From Gemmatimonadetes bacterium 13_1_40CM_69_22 (lineage in GTDB: Bacteria; Gemmatimonadota; Gemmatimonadetes; Gemmatimonadales; GWC2-71-9), in the NCBI GenBank assembly GCA_001917665.1, contig MNEL01000020.1:1-64000 (forward strand): a stretch of DNA of 64,000 nt, read 5' to 3'. This document shows, piece after piece, positions 51,418 to 62,014 of this stretch. Both the position numbers and the translations under genes were made by a program. Below the pieces are notes generated by a model. That model did not search any database, was not told the DNA's origin, and worked only from the letters and a program-made list of their open reading frames with translations. The number at the start of each line of letters is the position of its first letter. Position 1 is the first letter of the stretch.

Positions 51418-54400
51418 AGCACCTCGCCGCGCCGGCACCGCGCGACGAGCGGCGGGCCGTCGTCACGCTCGATCCCGAACTCGAGCAACAGGATGAACTG
51501 CTGCGCGGCCTCCTCGCAGCGGCCCGCCCGCAGCGCCGCGACCGCGAGAAACTCGTGGAGCTTCGACCAGCCATCGCGACCCGCCACGGCCGCCCGCATC
51601 AGGCTGTCGGCGGTGCGCGGCGGTCCCTCCAGGGCGAAGCGCGTGAGCGCGTCCCCAAGCCATTCCCGGGGATAGGGGTGCCGCAACGTGCCGCGCGCGG
51701 CGGCCAACGCCGCCCGCGCGTCTGCCGCGGCCCCGGCCCAGTCCTTGGCACGTGCCGCCACCACCGCGAGGCCGGCGCGCGCTTCCGCAGTGTCGGCACC
51801 CGCTGCGAGCGCCCCGGTCAACAGAACGGCGGCCCGTGCGCTCTGTCCGCGCCGGGTCGCGACGAGCCCGGCGAGCAGCCACGCGCCGGGGTCGCGCCCC
51901 GGCCTCACGAGCCGCCCGAGCGCCGTGTCGGCGAGCGTCGAGTCGCCGAGTCCCAGCAAGATCGCGGCGGCGTTGACGGTCCAGAGAGGTTCATCGGGGC
52001 GGGCCCGGCGGGCGGCGTCGATGTAGCGCAGGGCAGCGGGATCACCGCGCCGCACGGTGAGCGCCCTGGCGAACAGGAACGGGGACGCGCCGTCCGCTTC
52101 CTGAGTCGCGGCGCGGATCGCGACCAGCGAATCGAACACCCCCTCGGTACCCCGGCTGTCGAGGAAGCGACGCGCCGCGACGAACTCGAGCCGGGGCAGG
52201 TCGTCGCGATGCGCCACGCCGGGCTGCTTGAGCAGCTCGCCGACGCCCGCCGACCCGAGGAGCAGGTGGCCGAAGTAGTCGGCGGGTTGGTCCACGCCGA
52301 GATACTCGCGGCCGAGCTCGCCGAGCGAGCCACGGGCGCCGACCAGCCGCCCCAGCCAAGCGCGGTCGTACGTGAGCGGACGCGCCGAGCCGAGCACCAT
52401 CACGTCGCCCGGCGAGCTGAACCAGATCTCCACGTGCGGGAACACCGCGGCAAGGTTCCGCACGATGCCCACCACGACGGGCACCGGCAGCTGGTATAGC
52501 TGCACCCACTGGGAGAAGACGCCGCCCTCCGTGAGTCGCTCGCGCACGATCCGGAAGAACTCCGGCGTATAGAGGGTCGCGACGCCCGCGAGCCACGGGT
52601 TCGAGGGCTCGGAGACGATCACGTCGTAGCGCGCCCGGTCGATCTGGAGCGCGCTCCGCGCGTCGTCGACGACGACGGAGACGGTGGGCCGGGCGAGCAC
52701 GGTGTCGTTCACGTGTAGGAAGAACCGGCTCATATCCAGCACGGCGGGCTCGATCTCCACCACGCGCACCCGCTCCATCCCGGGGACGGCTGCGAGCGCG
52801 TGCGTGGTGACGCCGCTACCATACCCGATCACCAGGGCCGACGTGGCGCCAGGCCGCGCCGCCACAGGGGCGAGGCCGAGCAGGATTTCCGTGTCCATGT
52901 CGCCGTGGTCCGAGGCGTCGGCCTTGCCGTTGACCTTGAGCGTGCGGCCGGTTCCGCTCTCCCACACCGACACGGTGGCGTTCCAGCCCTCGCGGTACGC
53001 CAGCTGCCGCACGCCGCGGTGCTCGAGGAAGTCCTGCCGCGCAACGGCACTCATCGGCTGTCGGGCATAGATGCTCGGGCCCAGATCGATGAGCCGGGTG
53101 CTCCAGCGCGGTGCGGCAAGGGCGACGGCGAGCCCCACGCTCGCGAGGCCGCCGGCGCCGAGCACCCGCAGCCGGAGACGGCGGTGCTGCTCGGAGCCTT
53201 CCGCGACGCGGCGCGCCACCAGGACCGCGAGCGTCAGGGCCGCGCACGCGTTGATCGCCACACCAATGCGGAGCGTGCGATCGGTGCCCAGCGTCACCAC
53301 CAGCAGGAATCCCGTGAGCACGGCGCCTGCGATGCTGCCCAGGGTGTTGAGGGCGTACGCGCGCCCCACGTCGGCCCCGCGCGCCACGTTCCGGGAGGCC
53401 ACGAGATCCGTGAGGAGAGGAAACGTCATCCCCATGCCGAGCGCCGGGATCAGCACCACCGCGCCGACGCCGAATCCCATGGCGAGGAGTCGTTCCGTCG
53501 CCCCCAGGGACTGTGTCTGGAACACGGCGATGATGTAGCGCGGCAGCAAGCCAAACACGACGAACAGCGCCCCGGCCCCGGCGGCGGTCACGCCCTGCGC
53601 TAACGCGGCGTCCGCCGCAGCCTCGGACGCGGGCGCGCGGCGCCGCGCCACGACGGCGCTGCCGACGCCGATCCCGAGCAGGAAAACGAGCAGCACCAGG
53701 GTAAATGCGTAGGTCGAGCCGCCGACGATCATCACGAGCACCCGTGTCCACGCGATCTCGTCGAGCAGCGAGGCGAACGCCGTGAGGGCGAGGAGGAACA
53801 GCGCGACGGCGCGGAGCGGGGCGATGTGGTGCTCCCCGGGCTGTCGCCCGGGGTCAGGGGGTGGCGCGGCCGCCCGGGGATCGGGCAGGCGGAGCGCGCT
53901 CACGCCGATGAGCAGGTTCACCAGCGCGGTACCCCAGAGGCTCGCCCGGATGCCGACGTACTCGATGAGGAAGAACCCGGCGAGCGCCGTGCCCGCCACC
54001 GCACCGAGCGTGTTGAGGCCGTACAGGCGGCCCAGTGACGGTTGCAACGCGGCGCGGTCCGCGCCCATGAACGCCCGCGTGAGCACCGGGAGCGTGCCGC
54101 CCATCAGGGTCGTGGGGACGAGCAGCACGAGCGCCGCGAGCCCGAAGCGCAGCGCGACGCTGGCGGTGCCGCTCAGCTGCCAGGCGCCCGCCGCGGCGAT
54201 GTACACCCGGTGCGCGAGCGACAGGACAAGGGGCGAGACGAGGCCGAAGACCCCGATGGCGACCTCGAGTCCGCCGTACAGCGCTGCGGGGCGCGCGTGG
54301 CGGTCGGCGCGGCGGCCCAACAGCCACGCGCCCAGGCCGAGCCCCCCCATGTAGGCGGCGACGACCGTCGTCACCGACTGCACGGTGGAGCCGAACGCTT

Positions 54401-54497
54401 GGTACAGGAGGCGCACCCAGAGGAGCTCGTAGACGAGCCCGGTGGCGCCTGACAGAAGGAACAGGAGACTGTAAGCGCGCGCCGCGCTAGAACGCAT
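51414..54497 (-). CDS. Transporter-like/spermidine synthase-like fusion with helical-repeat tail
   Basis: 1027 residues. About 1-490 are some twelve membrane helices of the 'fused MFS/spermidine synthase' type ([23 protein letters not shown]). About 500-720 is a SpeE-like methyltransferase fold ([22 protein letters not shown]). The rest is TPR-like helical repeats. In the active-site strand, SEPSNPW replaces the Asp-containing SDxxDP motif of true polyamine synthases, so aminopropyl transfer is doubtful. A proline/glycine stretch ([10 protein letters not shown]) is encoded by the palindrome at 53834-53853. Its start overlaps the E1 gene end by 11 nt. Confidence 0.88.
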   Translation of the reverse strand: MRSSAARAYSLLFLLSGATGLVYELLWVRLLYQAFGSTVQSVTTVVAAYMGGLGLGAWLLGRRADRHARPAALYGGLEVAIGVFGLVSPLVLSLAHRVYIAAAGAWQLSGTASVALRFGLAALVLLVPTTLMGGTLPVLTRAFMGADRAALQPSLGRLYGLNTLGAVAGTALAGFFLIEYVGIRASLWGTALVNLLIGVSALRLPDPRAAAPPPDPGRQPGEHHIAPLRAVALFLLALTAFASLLDEIAWTRVLVMIVGGSTYAFTLVLLVFLLGIGVGSAVVARRRAPASEAAADAALAQGVTAAGAGALFVVFGLLPRYIIAVFQTQSLGATERLLAMGFGVGAVVLIPALGMGMTFPLLTDLVASRNVARGADVGRAYALNTLGSIAGAVLTGFLLVVTLGTDRTLRIGVAINACAALTLAVLVARRVAEGSEQHRRLRLRVLGAGGLASVGLAVALAAPRWSTRLIDLGPSIYARQPMSAVARQDFLEHRGVRQLAYREGWNATVSVWESGTGRTLKVNGKADASDHGDMDTEILLGLAPVAARPGATSALVIGYGSGVTTHALAAVPGMERVRVVEIEPAVLDMSRFFLHVNDTVLARPTVSVVVDDARSALQIDRARYDVIVSEPSNPWLAGVATLYTPEFFRIVRERLTEGGVFSQWVQLYQLPVPVVVGIVRNLAAVFPHVEIWFSSPGDVMVLGSARPLTYDRAWLGRLVGARGSLGELGREYLGVDQPADYFGHLLLGSAGVGELLKQPGVAHRDDLPRLEFVAARRFLDSRGTEGVFDSLVAIRAATQEADGASPFLFARALTVRRGDPAALRYIDAARRARPDEPLWTVNAAAILLGLGDSTLADTALGRLVRPGRDPGAWLLAGLVATRRGQSARAAVLLTGALAAGADTAEARAGLAVVAARAKDWAGAAADARAALAAARGTLRHPYPREWLGDALTRFALEGPPRTADSLMRAAVAGRDGWSKLHEFLAVAALRAGRCEEAAQQFILLLEFGIERDDGPPLVARCRRGEVL
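53834..53853. repeat. Palindrome inside a membrane-protein gene
   Basis: CCCCGGGC, loop TGTC, GCCCGGGG: a perfect 8-bp stem. It is read in frame as a loop between membrane helices. Similar in form to 36799-36820. Confidence 0.7.
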
Positions 54498-56607
54498 GCA
54501 GCTCGCGCATCGCCTGCGCGAGATCTTCCACCTGTGGCAGGATAAAATCCTCGAGCGCGGGAGCGTAGCCGACGAAGGTGTCGGTCGCCGCCACGCGCTT
54601 CACCGGGGCGTCGAGCCAGGCGAAGCACTCGTCCGCGATCTTCGCGGCGATCTCGGCGCCGTAGCCCCAGGACAGAGCATCCTCGTAGGCCACGAGTACC
54701 CGGCTCGTCTTCTGCAGCGACGCGGCGATCGTGGCGAAGTCCAACGGCGAGAGGCTGCGCAGATCGATCACCTCGCTGCTCACGCCGTCCTTCTCCTCGA
54801 GCTCCTTGGCCGCGACGAGCGCGCGCTGCACCACGGCGCCGTAGGTCACGACGGTCAGGTCCTTTCCCTGTTTGACGACCTTCGCCTTGCCGAACGGGAT
54901 CATGAAGTTCGGGCCGGGGTTCGGCGCCTTGTTGTAGGTCTGGCGGTAGAGGTGCTTGTGCTCGAGGAAGAGGACCGGGTCGTCGCAGCGGACGGCGGTG
55001 CGGAGCAGCCCGTTTGCGTCCAGCGCCGTGCTGGGACACACGACCCGCAGCCCCGGAATGGCGGTGAAGACGACGGCCCCCGTCTGCGAATGGTACAGGG
55101 CACCGCCCTTCAGGTAGCCACCGTAGGTCACACGCACGACGGCCGGGGCGCTGAACGCGTTGCTCGAGCGCCACCGCATCGTGGCGAGCTCGTTGCGGAG
55201 CTGGTGGTAGGCGGGCCAGATGTAGTCGAAGAACTGGATCTCGACGACCGGCTTGAGCCCGCGGGTCGCAAGCCCGATTGCCCGGCCCACGATGTTGGCC
55301 TCGGCGAGTGGCGAGTTGTACACGCGCTCGCTCCCGAACTGGCGCTGCAGGCCCCAGGTGACCTTGAAGACCCCGCCCTTCCCCTTCACTTCCTTGAGGT
55401 TTTGCTCGCGGCTGGCGTCGGCCACGTCCTCGCCGAACACGACGATGCGCGGGTCCCGCGCCATCTCGTCCTTGAGGCAGGCATTGAGCAGATCCACCAT
55501 CGTGGTGGGATCGCCCGCGAACTGGGGGTCATCCTCGGTGTCGAACTGCTCGGAGGTCGGGTCGACGTCCGGAGAGTACACGTAGCGCAGCGCCGATTCC
55601 GGTTGCGGCTGGGGGGAGGCGAGCGCCATGTCGGCCGCAACGCCGACTTCCTCCTCCACCTGCCGCCGCATCTGCTCGATCTCCGCCTCGGTGGCGACGC
55701 CTTCGGCGATCAGCCGCTTGGGGAAGGTGAGCGTGCAATCGCGTTTCGCTTCGTCCTCGCGCTCCTTCGGCGGCTTATACAGGACCTCGTCGTCCGAGAG
55801 CGAGTGCGAGTAGGGCCGGATGACGTGTGCATGGACGAGCGCGGGGCCCTTGCGCTGGCGGCAGTATTCGGCCGCGCGCACGAGCACCTCATAGGAGGCG
55901 ACCGGGTCGCAGCCGTCCACCTCGTCGACCAGCAGGTCGGGGAAATTGCGGACCAGCTTCGACACCGAGCCGCCCGCGGTTTGCACCTCGACCGGCACCG
56001 AGATCGCGTACTTGTTGTCCTCGACGAGGAACAGCACCGGCAGCTTGAGGTTGGACGCGGTGTTGAGCGCCTCCCAGAATTCGCCCTCGCTCGTCGTACC
56101 GTCGCCGATCGAGACGTAGACCAGCTCGTCGCCCTGGATCGGCTTGTCGGCGATGTCAGCGATGCGGGCGTAGCGCAGCCACGCCTCGGCGCAGCCCACC
56201 GCCTGCAGGAGCTGCGTGCCCGTCGGGCTCGACTGGCTGACGATGTTGAGCGCCTTGTGGCCCCAATGGGACGGCATCTGTCGGCCACCCGAGTTGGGAT
56301 CCTCCGCCGCCCCCACCGCGGAGAGCAGCATCTCCGTCGGGGTCATGCCGAGCGTGAGGCAGAGCGCGCGATCGCGATAGTACGGATAGAACCAGTCGTA
56401 GGCGGGGCGGAGCACTCTCCCTGCGGCTGCGAGCACGGCTTCGTGGCCGGCGCCCGAGATCTGGAAGAAGATCTTGTTCTGCCGCTTGAGCTGGATCTCC
56501 TTGTCGTCGAGCCGGCGCGAGAGCAGCATCAGCCGGCAGATATCGAGGAGATCCGCTTTCGAGAGGACCTTAGCGGCCTTGGCTCTGGCGTGGGTCCGGG
56601 TCGCCAT
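54487..56607 (-). CDS. Branched-chain 2-oxoacid dehydrogenase E1, fused alpha-beta
   Basis: 706-residue thiamine-diphosphate enzyme that decarboxylates branched-chain 2-oxoacids for an E2 lipoyl carrier. The alpha part (about 1-330) has [27 protein letters not shown] and the ThDP motif [15 protein letters not shown] ... EDNKYAIS. The beta part (about 370-706) has [35 protein letters not shown] and [10 protein letters not shown]-like ending. Fusion of the two subunits is known in several phyla. TATCTT ends 7 nt before the ATG with no ribosome site. No E2 or E3 gene in the window. It leads an operon with the SpeE-like fusion. Confidence 0.93.
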   Translation of the reverse strand: MATRTHARAKAAKVLSKADLLDICRLMLLSRRLDDKEIQLKRQNKIFFQISGAGHEAVLAAAGRVLRPAYDWFYPYYRDRALCLTLGMTPTEMLLSAVGAAEDPNSGGRQMPSHWGHKALNIVSQSSPTGTQLLQAVGCAEAWLRYARIADIADKPIQGDELVYVSIGDGTTSEGEFWEALNTASNLKLPVLFLVEDNKYAISVPVEVQTAGGSVSKLVRNFPDLLVDEVDGCDPVASYEVLVRAAEYCRQRKGPALVHAHVIRPYSHSLSDDEVLYKPPKEREDEAKRDCTLTFPKRLIAEGVATEAEIEQMRRQVEEEVGVAADMALASPQPQPESALRYVYSPDVDPTSEQFDTEDDPQFAGDPTTMVDLLNACLKDEMARDPRIVVFGEDVADASREQNLKEVKGKGGVFKVTWGLQRQFGSERVYNSPLAEANIVGRAIGLATRGLKPVVEIQFFDYIWPAYHQLRNELATMRWRSSNAFSAPAVVRVTYGGYLKGGALYHSQTGAVVFTAIPGLRVVCPSTALDANGLLRTAVRCDDPVLFLEHKHLYRQTYNKAPNPGPNFMIPFGKAKVVKQGKDLTVVTYGAVVQRALVAAKELEEKDGVSSEVIDLRSLSPLDFATIAASLQKTSRVLVAYEDALSWGYGAEIAAKIADECFAWLDAPVKRVAATDTFVGYAPALEDFILPQVEDLAQAMRELHAF

Positions 56608-56644
56608 GGAGTGAAAGATAGCGCTCCCACGGCATCCGCACGAC

Positions 56645-58975
56645 TCACCACCGCTCCGTCTTCACATCCGCCAGAACCCCGTGCAGGTCATTGAACAGGA
56701 CCTCTTTCGGCTCCGCGGGAAGGAGCGGACTTTGGTACTCCGTCTGATCCCCCCGGACCCCAATACGGAAGTGTGCAAAGCGGTTGTTCCCCAGGTCCGC
56801 CGAAACGAGAACGAACATCTGGAAGTCGCCCGGCACGTACTCCTGCGTCACGCGGAGGCGGATCGTGTACTTCCCGCCCGCGACGGGTTGGCTGGTCCAC
56901 GCCACGTGATAGGTGGGAATGGCCGTGCCCTTCACCCACTCGTCGAAGAACCAGTCCATCGGAACGCCGGCGTGACGCTCGACGACACTTCGAAAGTCGT
57001 CGGTGGTCGCTGGCTTCCCCCGGTACGACTGATAGAAGTCGCGCATGGTCTCGAGGAAGCGATCCTGCTTCATCGTGCTGAGGTCGAGCATCAAGATGCG
57101 CAGCATGTGAAAGACCCAGGCGCCCTTCTCGTAGATCACCACGTCGTACCCGCGTCGCACGCTCGGCGTAGCGTTGCGGTAGCCGATCCAGATCGGGCCC
57201 GCATCGTCCCTTTCGTCCTTGATGTCGGCCTTGTACTGGTCGAGAAACTTGAAGTACTCGTCGTTGCGCTTGCGCTCGCTCTGGAGATACCAGAGGGCGG
57301 AGAACGAGGCCAGCCCCTCGCTCAGCCAGGCGTCGCGATACGAGCCGGGTTGGACGCCGTTGCCCCACCACTGATGGGCGACCTCGTGCGCTCGGAAGAA
57401 TTCGTCGAAGCCGTCGAGCGAGGTGTTCTGGAAGGTCGACCAGGACAGGTCGATCATTCCGGGAAAAGATACGCCCTCATCGTACGGGATCTCCGTGACG
57501 TAGAAATGACTGTAGGGGCACTCGCCAAAGAGATTCGTGAACAGCTTCAGGCTGTTCGAGACATCCGCCGCGACGTTCTCTCGCATGCGCTTCTGCTGCG
57601 GGATCATGTAGCCCCGCGCCATGAGCTCCCGCGCGAGTTGGCGATGCGCGTCCTCGGAGAGGAGCACATCCAGCGCGGGCGCGTCCGGTTGCGCCACGTG
57701 GTAGTTCTCGAACACGCCGAGGTTGAACGTGGCGAAGGGCGTCGGGAGGCGCGTGACCCAGTGCGTCGTCAGCACCTTGTCTGCCACCGTGGAGTCGGTG
57801 CGCTCGCCCACGCTGACGAGCGGATACCAGGTGGGGCTGTGATACGTGAGATCGAACGTCGCGAGGTTCTTGCCCTGCCGGTTTACAGGATACCACGATG
57901 CGCCCGGATCGATGAAAAACCAGTCGCCATGCCGATCGATCAGGCCGCCGCCAGCGCTGTGATAGAACAGCCTCAGCGCCGGGGAGTCGCCCGCTTGCAG
58001 CCGGCGACCCGCCCGCACCCACAGGTCGTCGCTATCCTTGGCCTTGAACACCGGGGCGGGCTCCCCGGTACTCCAACGCGCCGAGTCCACCAAGAGCTTC
58101 GGGTGGAGCCCGAACAGGAGCCACGGTCCCACGGGCTCGACGGCCGTCAGGGACAGCGTGGCGCTCGCGGCGAAATCGAGGTTTGCACCGGCCGTCGGCG
58201 TGAGCTGAACCTCCATGCGGTAGCTCGGCACGTCGAGCCGCTCGCGATACATCCAGGACCCGCCCGTGCCCCTTAAGGGTCGCTGCAGTGGAGACTGCGT
58301 GACGACGGCCCAACTGCTCCCCCAGCGGAGGCGGCTCACAGGACGGTACAGCTGCACCGCCTCACTCACCTCCGGGTTGATCTGGAAGAGCACCGCCCCA
58401 CCGTGGGCGCGCTCCACGCGCGCCAGGAAGAACCCGGTCGGCTCGCCGCTGAGCAGCGGGCCGATCACATCGCTGCTGAACGACCCATCGTTGCTTCCCT
58501 TGAGGGTGCCGACCAGGTCGCGCACGTGGTCGCCGACCTCCCCGGGAATCTCGGCCTGCCGGAATGGGAGCACGCCGAGTTGATCGACCGTCGAGTCCGA
58601 GAAGACCAGGATCGCTTCGGTGAGGGTATCCTCGAGTGCGGGAGATCCAGCGAACCGCTGGAGCTCGGCTCGCTCGGCGGGAGGGTCGGGTGCGAAGCTG
58701 AACCGGCCCTCGCCCCGAAACAGGGCGCCCACGGTCCGGCCGCCGACGGGCCCGAGCAGATACAGCGTCCCGCGCTCCAGGGTGAGCCGGCCGACGTCAC
58801 GGCTGAGGACGAGGTGACTGACCTCGGCCACGCGCCCGGGCAGCGGCGCGAGGTTGCTGACCTGTTGGTACCGCTCCAGGTAGGTCGCGGCCGGGGAATG
58901 CCCATCGGACGCCGAGTTCTGGCCGAGGAGGCGAGCGGGAACGAGCACCAGCGCCAAAAGGGGAAGACGGGTCAT
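56645..58975 (-). CDS. Secreted M1 family metallopeptidase
   Basis: 776 residues with signal peptide ([18 protein letters not shown]). Zinc site complete: [11 protein letters not shown] (about residue 526) and the distal Glu in [14 protein letters not shown]. The exopeptidase GxMEN motif, normally about 30 residues before HExxH, is replaced by [11 protein letters not shown], so N-terminal amine recognition may differ from standard aminopeptidases. A long N-terminal region (about 1-230) precedes the usual beta domain. Starts at the ATG at 58975; the 45-bp gap to the flavin reductase-like gene is a divergent promoter. Confidence 0.9.
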   Translation of the reverse strand: MTRLPLLALVLVPARLLGQNSASDGHSPAATYLERYQQVSNLAPLPGRVAEVSHLVLSRDVGRLTLERGTLYLLGPVGGRTVGALFRGEGRFSFAPDPPAERAELQRFAGSPALEDTLTEAILVFSDSTVDQLGVLPFRQAEIPGEVGDHVRDLVGTLKGSNDGSFSSDVIGPLLSGEPTGFFLARVERAHGGAVLFQINPEVSEAVQLYRPVSRLRWGSSWAVVTQSPLQRPLRGTGGSWMYRERLDVPSYRMEVQLTPTAGANLDFAASATLSLTAVEPVGPWLLFGLHPKLLVDSARWSTGEPAPVFKAKDSDDLWVRAGRRLQAGDSPALRLFYHSAGGGLIDRHGDWFFIDPGASWYPVNRQGKNLATFDLTYHSPTWYPLVSVGERTDSTVADKVLTTHWVTRLPTPFATFNLGVFENYHVAQPDAPALDVLLSEDAHRQLARELMARGYMIPQQKRMRENVAADVSNSLKLFTNLFGECPYSHFYVTEIPYDEGVSFPGMIDLSWSTFQNTSLDGFDEFFRAHEVAHQWWGNGVQPGSYRDAWLSEGLASFSALWYLQSERKRNDEYFKFLDQYKADIKDERDDAGPIWIGYRNATPSVRRGYDVVIYEKGAWVFHMLRILMLDLSTMKQDRFLETMRDFYQSYRGKPATTDDFRSVVERHAGVPMDWFFDEWVKGTAIPTYHVAWTSQPVAGGKYTIRLRVTQEYVPGDFQMFVLVSADLGNNRFAHFRIGVRGDQTEYQSPLLPAEPKEVLFNDLHGVLADVKTERW

Positions 58976-59020
58976 GACGCCAAACTTGGCGCGCCGTTGG
59001 CCCGGGTCAATATTTCACCC

Positions 59021-59503
59021 ATGGATGAAGCGGCGAAGAAAACCGTCCTCCGGCACTTCCCCTACGGGCTCTACGCCCTCACGGTCAAGCACGGAGGCGA
59101 GGAGCACGGCATGACCGCCAACTGGATTACCCAGGCGTCCTTTGAGCCCCCGATGGTGGTCGTGGCCGTAGAGAACACGTCGAAGACGATCGGCATGATT
59201 CGCGACGCCCACCACTTCGCAGTCAATGTTTTCCTGCAAGGGCAGCGCGAGCTTGCTGGGAAACTGGGTCGCTCCTCCGCCAACACGCCGCAGAAGCTCA
59301 AGGGGATCAAGACGAAGCCGGGGCCCGTTTCCGGTGCGCCGATCCTCGCCGAGGCGCTGGGGTGGGTCGAGTGCCGCGTCGTCGCCACGCTCCCGGCTGG
59401 CGATCACACGCTGGTGCTCGGCGAGGTGGTCGAAGCGGGCGTGGAGCACGACGGCGGCCAGGCGCTGACCCTAGAGGAGGCGGGGTTCAAATACTCGGGC
59501 TAG
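59021..59503 (+). CDS. Flavin reductase-like (FMN-binding split barrel) protein
   Basis: 160 residues of the flavin reductase domain: YGLYALTVKHGGEEHGMTANWITQASFEPPMVVVAVENTSKT binds FMN, with FAVNVFLQGQRELAGKLG following, and a C-terminal VLGEVVEAGVEHDGG strand. It may supply reduced flavin or act as a redox protein. ATG at 59021 with AATATT ending 6 nt upstream and no ribosome site, so probably leaderless. Its stop is 16 nt from the convergent amidohydrolase gene. Confidence 0.9.
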   Translation: MDEAAKKTVLRHFPYGLYALTVKHGGEEHGMTANWITQASFEPPMVVVAVENTSKTIGMIRDAHHFAVNVFLQGQRELAGKLGRSSANTPQKLKGIKTKPGPVSGAPILAEALGWVECRVVATLPAGDHTLVLGEVVEAGVEHDGGQALTLEEAGFKYSG

Positions 59504-59519
59504 GTGCTAAGCGCTGCTG

Positions 59520-61175
59520 CTATGGCTTCTCGTATACCACTTTCCCGCCAACGATCGTGACCGCCACCCGGGCCGTGTTGATCGACTCCGCCGGCATCGT
59601 GAACAGATTGCGGTCGATCACCACCACGTCCGCATCGTAGCCGGGAGCGAGCGCGCCCCGCGTCTTGTCGTCGAACGTCGCGTAGGCATTCCCGGCGGTG
59701 TAGGCGCGCAGGGCCTCGCCCACGGTGACCCTCTGCTCGGGCACCCACCCGTTCGGATTCTTGCCGTCGAGGGTGCGGCGCGTGACCGCGGCATAAACAC
59801 CCGCGATCGGGTCGAGCGGCGCGACGGTCCAATCGGACCCGAACGCGAGCTTCGCCCCGGTGTCCAGCAACGTGCGGAACGCATAGGTCGTCCTGATGCG
59901 GACCGGGCCGATACGCTTCTCGACCCAACGGCCGTCGTCGATGGCGTGATAGGGCTGCATCGACGGAATCACGCCGAGCGTGCCGAACACGGGGATCTCT
60001 TGCGGCCGCAGGTGCTGGGCATGCTCCACCCGGAAGCGGCGGTCCCGCCGCCCGTGCGCCTTGGTCACGCTGTCGTAGATCGACAGGATGAGCGCATTGG
60101 CGCGATCGCCGATGGCGTGCACCGCCACTTGCAACCCCACCGAGTCGGCGTTGCCGATCCACGTGGCGAGGTCCTGGGGCGGGTGCTGCAGCAAGCCGGC
60201 ATAGCCCGTCGAGTCGGCGTACGGCTCGAAGAAGGCGGCGGTGCGCGAGCCCGCGGAGCCGTCCGCGAAGCCCTTCAGCCCGCCGATGCGGACCCAGTCG
60301 TCCCCCGGGCCCGTGCGCCGGATTGTGTCCGCGACGGCGCGCCACTCCTCGAGGGGCAAGTACAGCGCCACGCGCATGGTGAGGCGGCCCGCCTGTTCCA
60401 GGCGGCGGTAGGTCGCCAGGTCGGCCCAGGACGCCGCCATGTGCGCGGTGGCAGTGACGCCGAGTGACGCGGCGTGAGCGAGCGCGCGCGCCAGCGCCGA
60501 GTCGCGCTGCTCGAGAGACGGGTCAGGCTCGGCCCGACCGATGAGATCGAGCGCCTGGTCCTTGAAGATCCCGATGGGCTCGCCGCTCTTTGGGTCGCGC
60601 AGGATCTCGCCGCCCGCCGGCGTGGGAGTGTCCTTGGTAATGCCGGCGGCTTTCATGGCAGCGGCGTTCGCGAGCGCCTCGTGCCCGTCCAGCCGGCTGA
60701 CGAAGACGGGATTTCTGGGCGTCACCGAATCGATCCATTCGTGCCGCGGTAGCGGCTGGCCCGGCCAGAGGGTGTGGTCCCAATCGCCGCCGGTGATCCA
60801 TTGCCCGGGCTTGAGGGTTCGCGCGTACTCCCGGAGACGCCGGACGAATTCCTGGGGCGTCGCGGCGCTCCGCAAATCGACCGACGCGAGCTGGAACCCG
60901 CCGCCGATGAAGTGCGTGTGGCCATCTGCGAGACCGGGGATCACCAGGCCGCCGTCCGCGCGAATCACGCGGGTGTGGGAGCCGAGGTAGCGGGCGATCG
61001 CGGCCGAGTCGCCGACGGCGAGGATCTTGCCCTCGGCGATCGCCACGGCGCCCGGCTGCGCGGCGCCGGAGGAGAGGCCGGTCCACACCATGCCGCCGCG
61101 GATGACGATATCCGCCGGCTGGCCGCAAGCGGCGAGCGAAAGGCACAACAGTCCCACCCAGAGGTGTCGGCGCAT
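59520..61175 (-). CDS. YtcJ-like amidohydrolase, lipoprotein
   Basis: 551 residues. Lipoprotein signal RRHLWVGLLCLSLAACGQ (Cys17). The metal-dependent amidohydrolase domain has GLADGHTHF (HxH), LDGHEALAN, KGFADGSAGSRTAAFFEPY, VHAIGDRAN, RVEHAQHL and AFGSDWTVAPLDP. The set is that of YtcJ/N-substituted formamide deformylase-like proteins (amidohydrolase_3). Natural substrate unknown. Export as a lipoprotein is notable because most family members are cytoplasmic. The small gene at 61185-61457 lies 9 bp upstream on the same strand, suggesting co-transcription. Confidence 0.9.
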   Translation of the reverse strand: MRRHLWVGLLCLSLAACGQPADIVIRGGMVWTGLSSGAAQPGAVAIAEGKILAVGDSAAIARYLGSHTRVIRADGGLVIPGLADGHTHFIGGGFQLASVDLRSAATPQEFVRRLREYARTLKPGQWITGGDWDHTLWPGQPLPRHEWIDSVTPRNPVFVSRLDGHEALANAAAMKAAGITKDTPTPAGGEILRDPKSGEPIGIFKDQALDLIGRAEPDPSLEQRDSALARALAHAASLGVTATAHMAASWADLATYRRLEQAGRLTMRVALYLPLEEWRAVADTIRRTGPGDDWVRIGGLKGFADGSAGSRTAAFFEPYADSTGYAGLLQHPPQDLATWIGNADSVGLQVAVHAIGDRANALILSIYDSVTKAHGRRDRRFRVEHAQHLRPQEIPVFGTLGVIPSMQPYHAIDDGRWVEKRIGPVRIRTTYAFRTLLDTGAKLAFGSDWTVAPLDPIAGVYAAVTRRTLDGKNPNGWVPEQRVTVGEALRAYTAGNAYATFDDKTRGALAPGYDADVVVIDRNLFTMPAESINTARVAVTIVGGKVVYEKP

Positions 61176-61184
61176 GCGGTTCCC

Positions 61185-61457
61185 TCAGCGGAGTTTGGTG
61201 ATGCGGCGGATCGTCTCCAGCGCGGCGACGGGGTCGGCCCTGGCGCTCTTCCCGGCGCTTCCCTCAGCCACGGCGGGCGGGACGGCGAGGGCGTCGCGGA
61301 TGTCGAGCAGCACCTCGAGCAGGAGCTGCTCGCGCTGGTAGGCGGCGTCGACATCGGCCATCCGCGCCTGGTCGCCGCCGGCCTTCGCGCGGTCGTAAGC
61401 TTCGCGGTAGATCGATTCGAGATTGCCGAGGATTCGCTCACGGGGCCGTGGACTCAT
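61185..61457 (-). CDS. Small helical hypothetical protein
   Basis: 90 residues, predicted helical: ERILGNLESIYREAYDRAKAGGDQARMADVDAAYQREQLLLEVLLDIRDAL, then an Ala/Gly/Ser linker and DPVAALETIRRITKLR. Charged amphipathic pattern suggests a coiled coil or helical bundle. No family recognised. ATG start with TATCTT 8 nt upstream on the minus strand. Sits 9 bp before the amidohydrolase gene and is probably its operon partner; divergent from the DJ-1/PfpI gene with only 26 bp between start codons. Confidence 0.7.
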   Translation of the reverse strand: MSPRPRERILGNLESIYREAYDRAKAGGDQARMADVDAAYQREQLLLEVLLDIRDALAVPPAVAEGSAGKSARADPVAALETIRRITKLR

Positions 61458-61483
61458 GGCGGGGAAAGATATAGCTTGGCGAC

Positions 61484-62014
61484 ATGAGCCTCAAAGGCAA
61501 GAACCTGCTCTTCTTCGCGGGTCCTCTCTACGAGGACCTCGAGCTGTGGTATCCGAAGATCCGCCTCGAGGAAGAAGGCGCGGCGACGGTGGTTGCGGGA
61601 TTGGGAGAACGCACCTACCAGGGGAAACGCGGCTATCCCGTCACGGTGGACACCAGCGTTGATCAAGTCGACGCGGGAGACTTCAACGGTCTGGTCATCC
61701 CCGGCGGGTTCGCGCCCGACCAGCTGCGCCGTTCCGAGAAGGTTCTCGCGATCACCCGAGAGATTTTCCGGGCTGGGAAACCGCTCGCGTTCATCTGTCA
61801 CGCTGGGTGGGTGCCGATTTCGGCGAAGATCCTGGACGGCAAACGCGCGACGAGCGTGCGGGCGATCAAGGACGACATGGAGAACGCCGGCGTGATCTGG
61901 GAAGATGCCCCCGTAGTGGTGGACGGCAACCTGATCTCATCGCGCACACCCGCCGACCTGCCGCACTTCTGCCGCGCCCTGATCGCGGCCCTACGCCAGG
62001 GACCGCAGGACTAG
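61484..62014 (+). CDS. DJ-1/PfpI family protein
   Basis: 176 residues. FAGPLYEDLELWYPKIRLEEEG supplies the conserved Glu near residue 18, VIPGGFAPDQLR the oxyanion loop and FICHAGW the nucleophilic Cys105, followed directly by His106. This arrangement fits the PfpI/YhbO group (protein deglycase or stress protease-like). TAGCTT ends 6 nt before the ATG; leaderless transcription is likely. Its last 24 nt overlap the convergent DUF1015 gene. Confidence 0.92.
   Translation: MSLKGKNLLFFAGPLYEDLELWYPKIRLEEEGAATVVAGLGERTYQGKRGYPVTVDTSVDQVDAGDFNGLVIPGGFAPDQLRRSEKVLAITREIFRAGKPLAFICHAGWVPISAKILDGKRATSVRAIKDDMENAGVIWEDAPVVVDGNLISSRTPADLPHFCRALIAALRQGPQD

Noticed and set aside
54496-56694. 732-residue plus-strand frame opposite the E1 gene
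   Set aside because: Shadow of a well-supported thiamine-diphosphate enzyme on the other strand.
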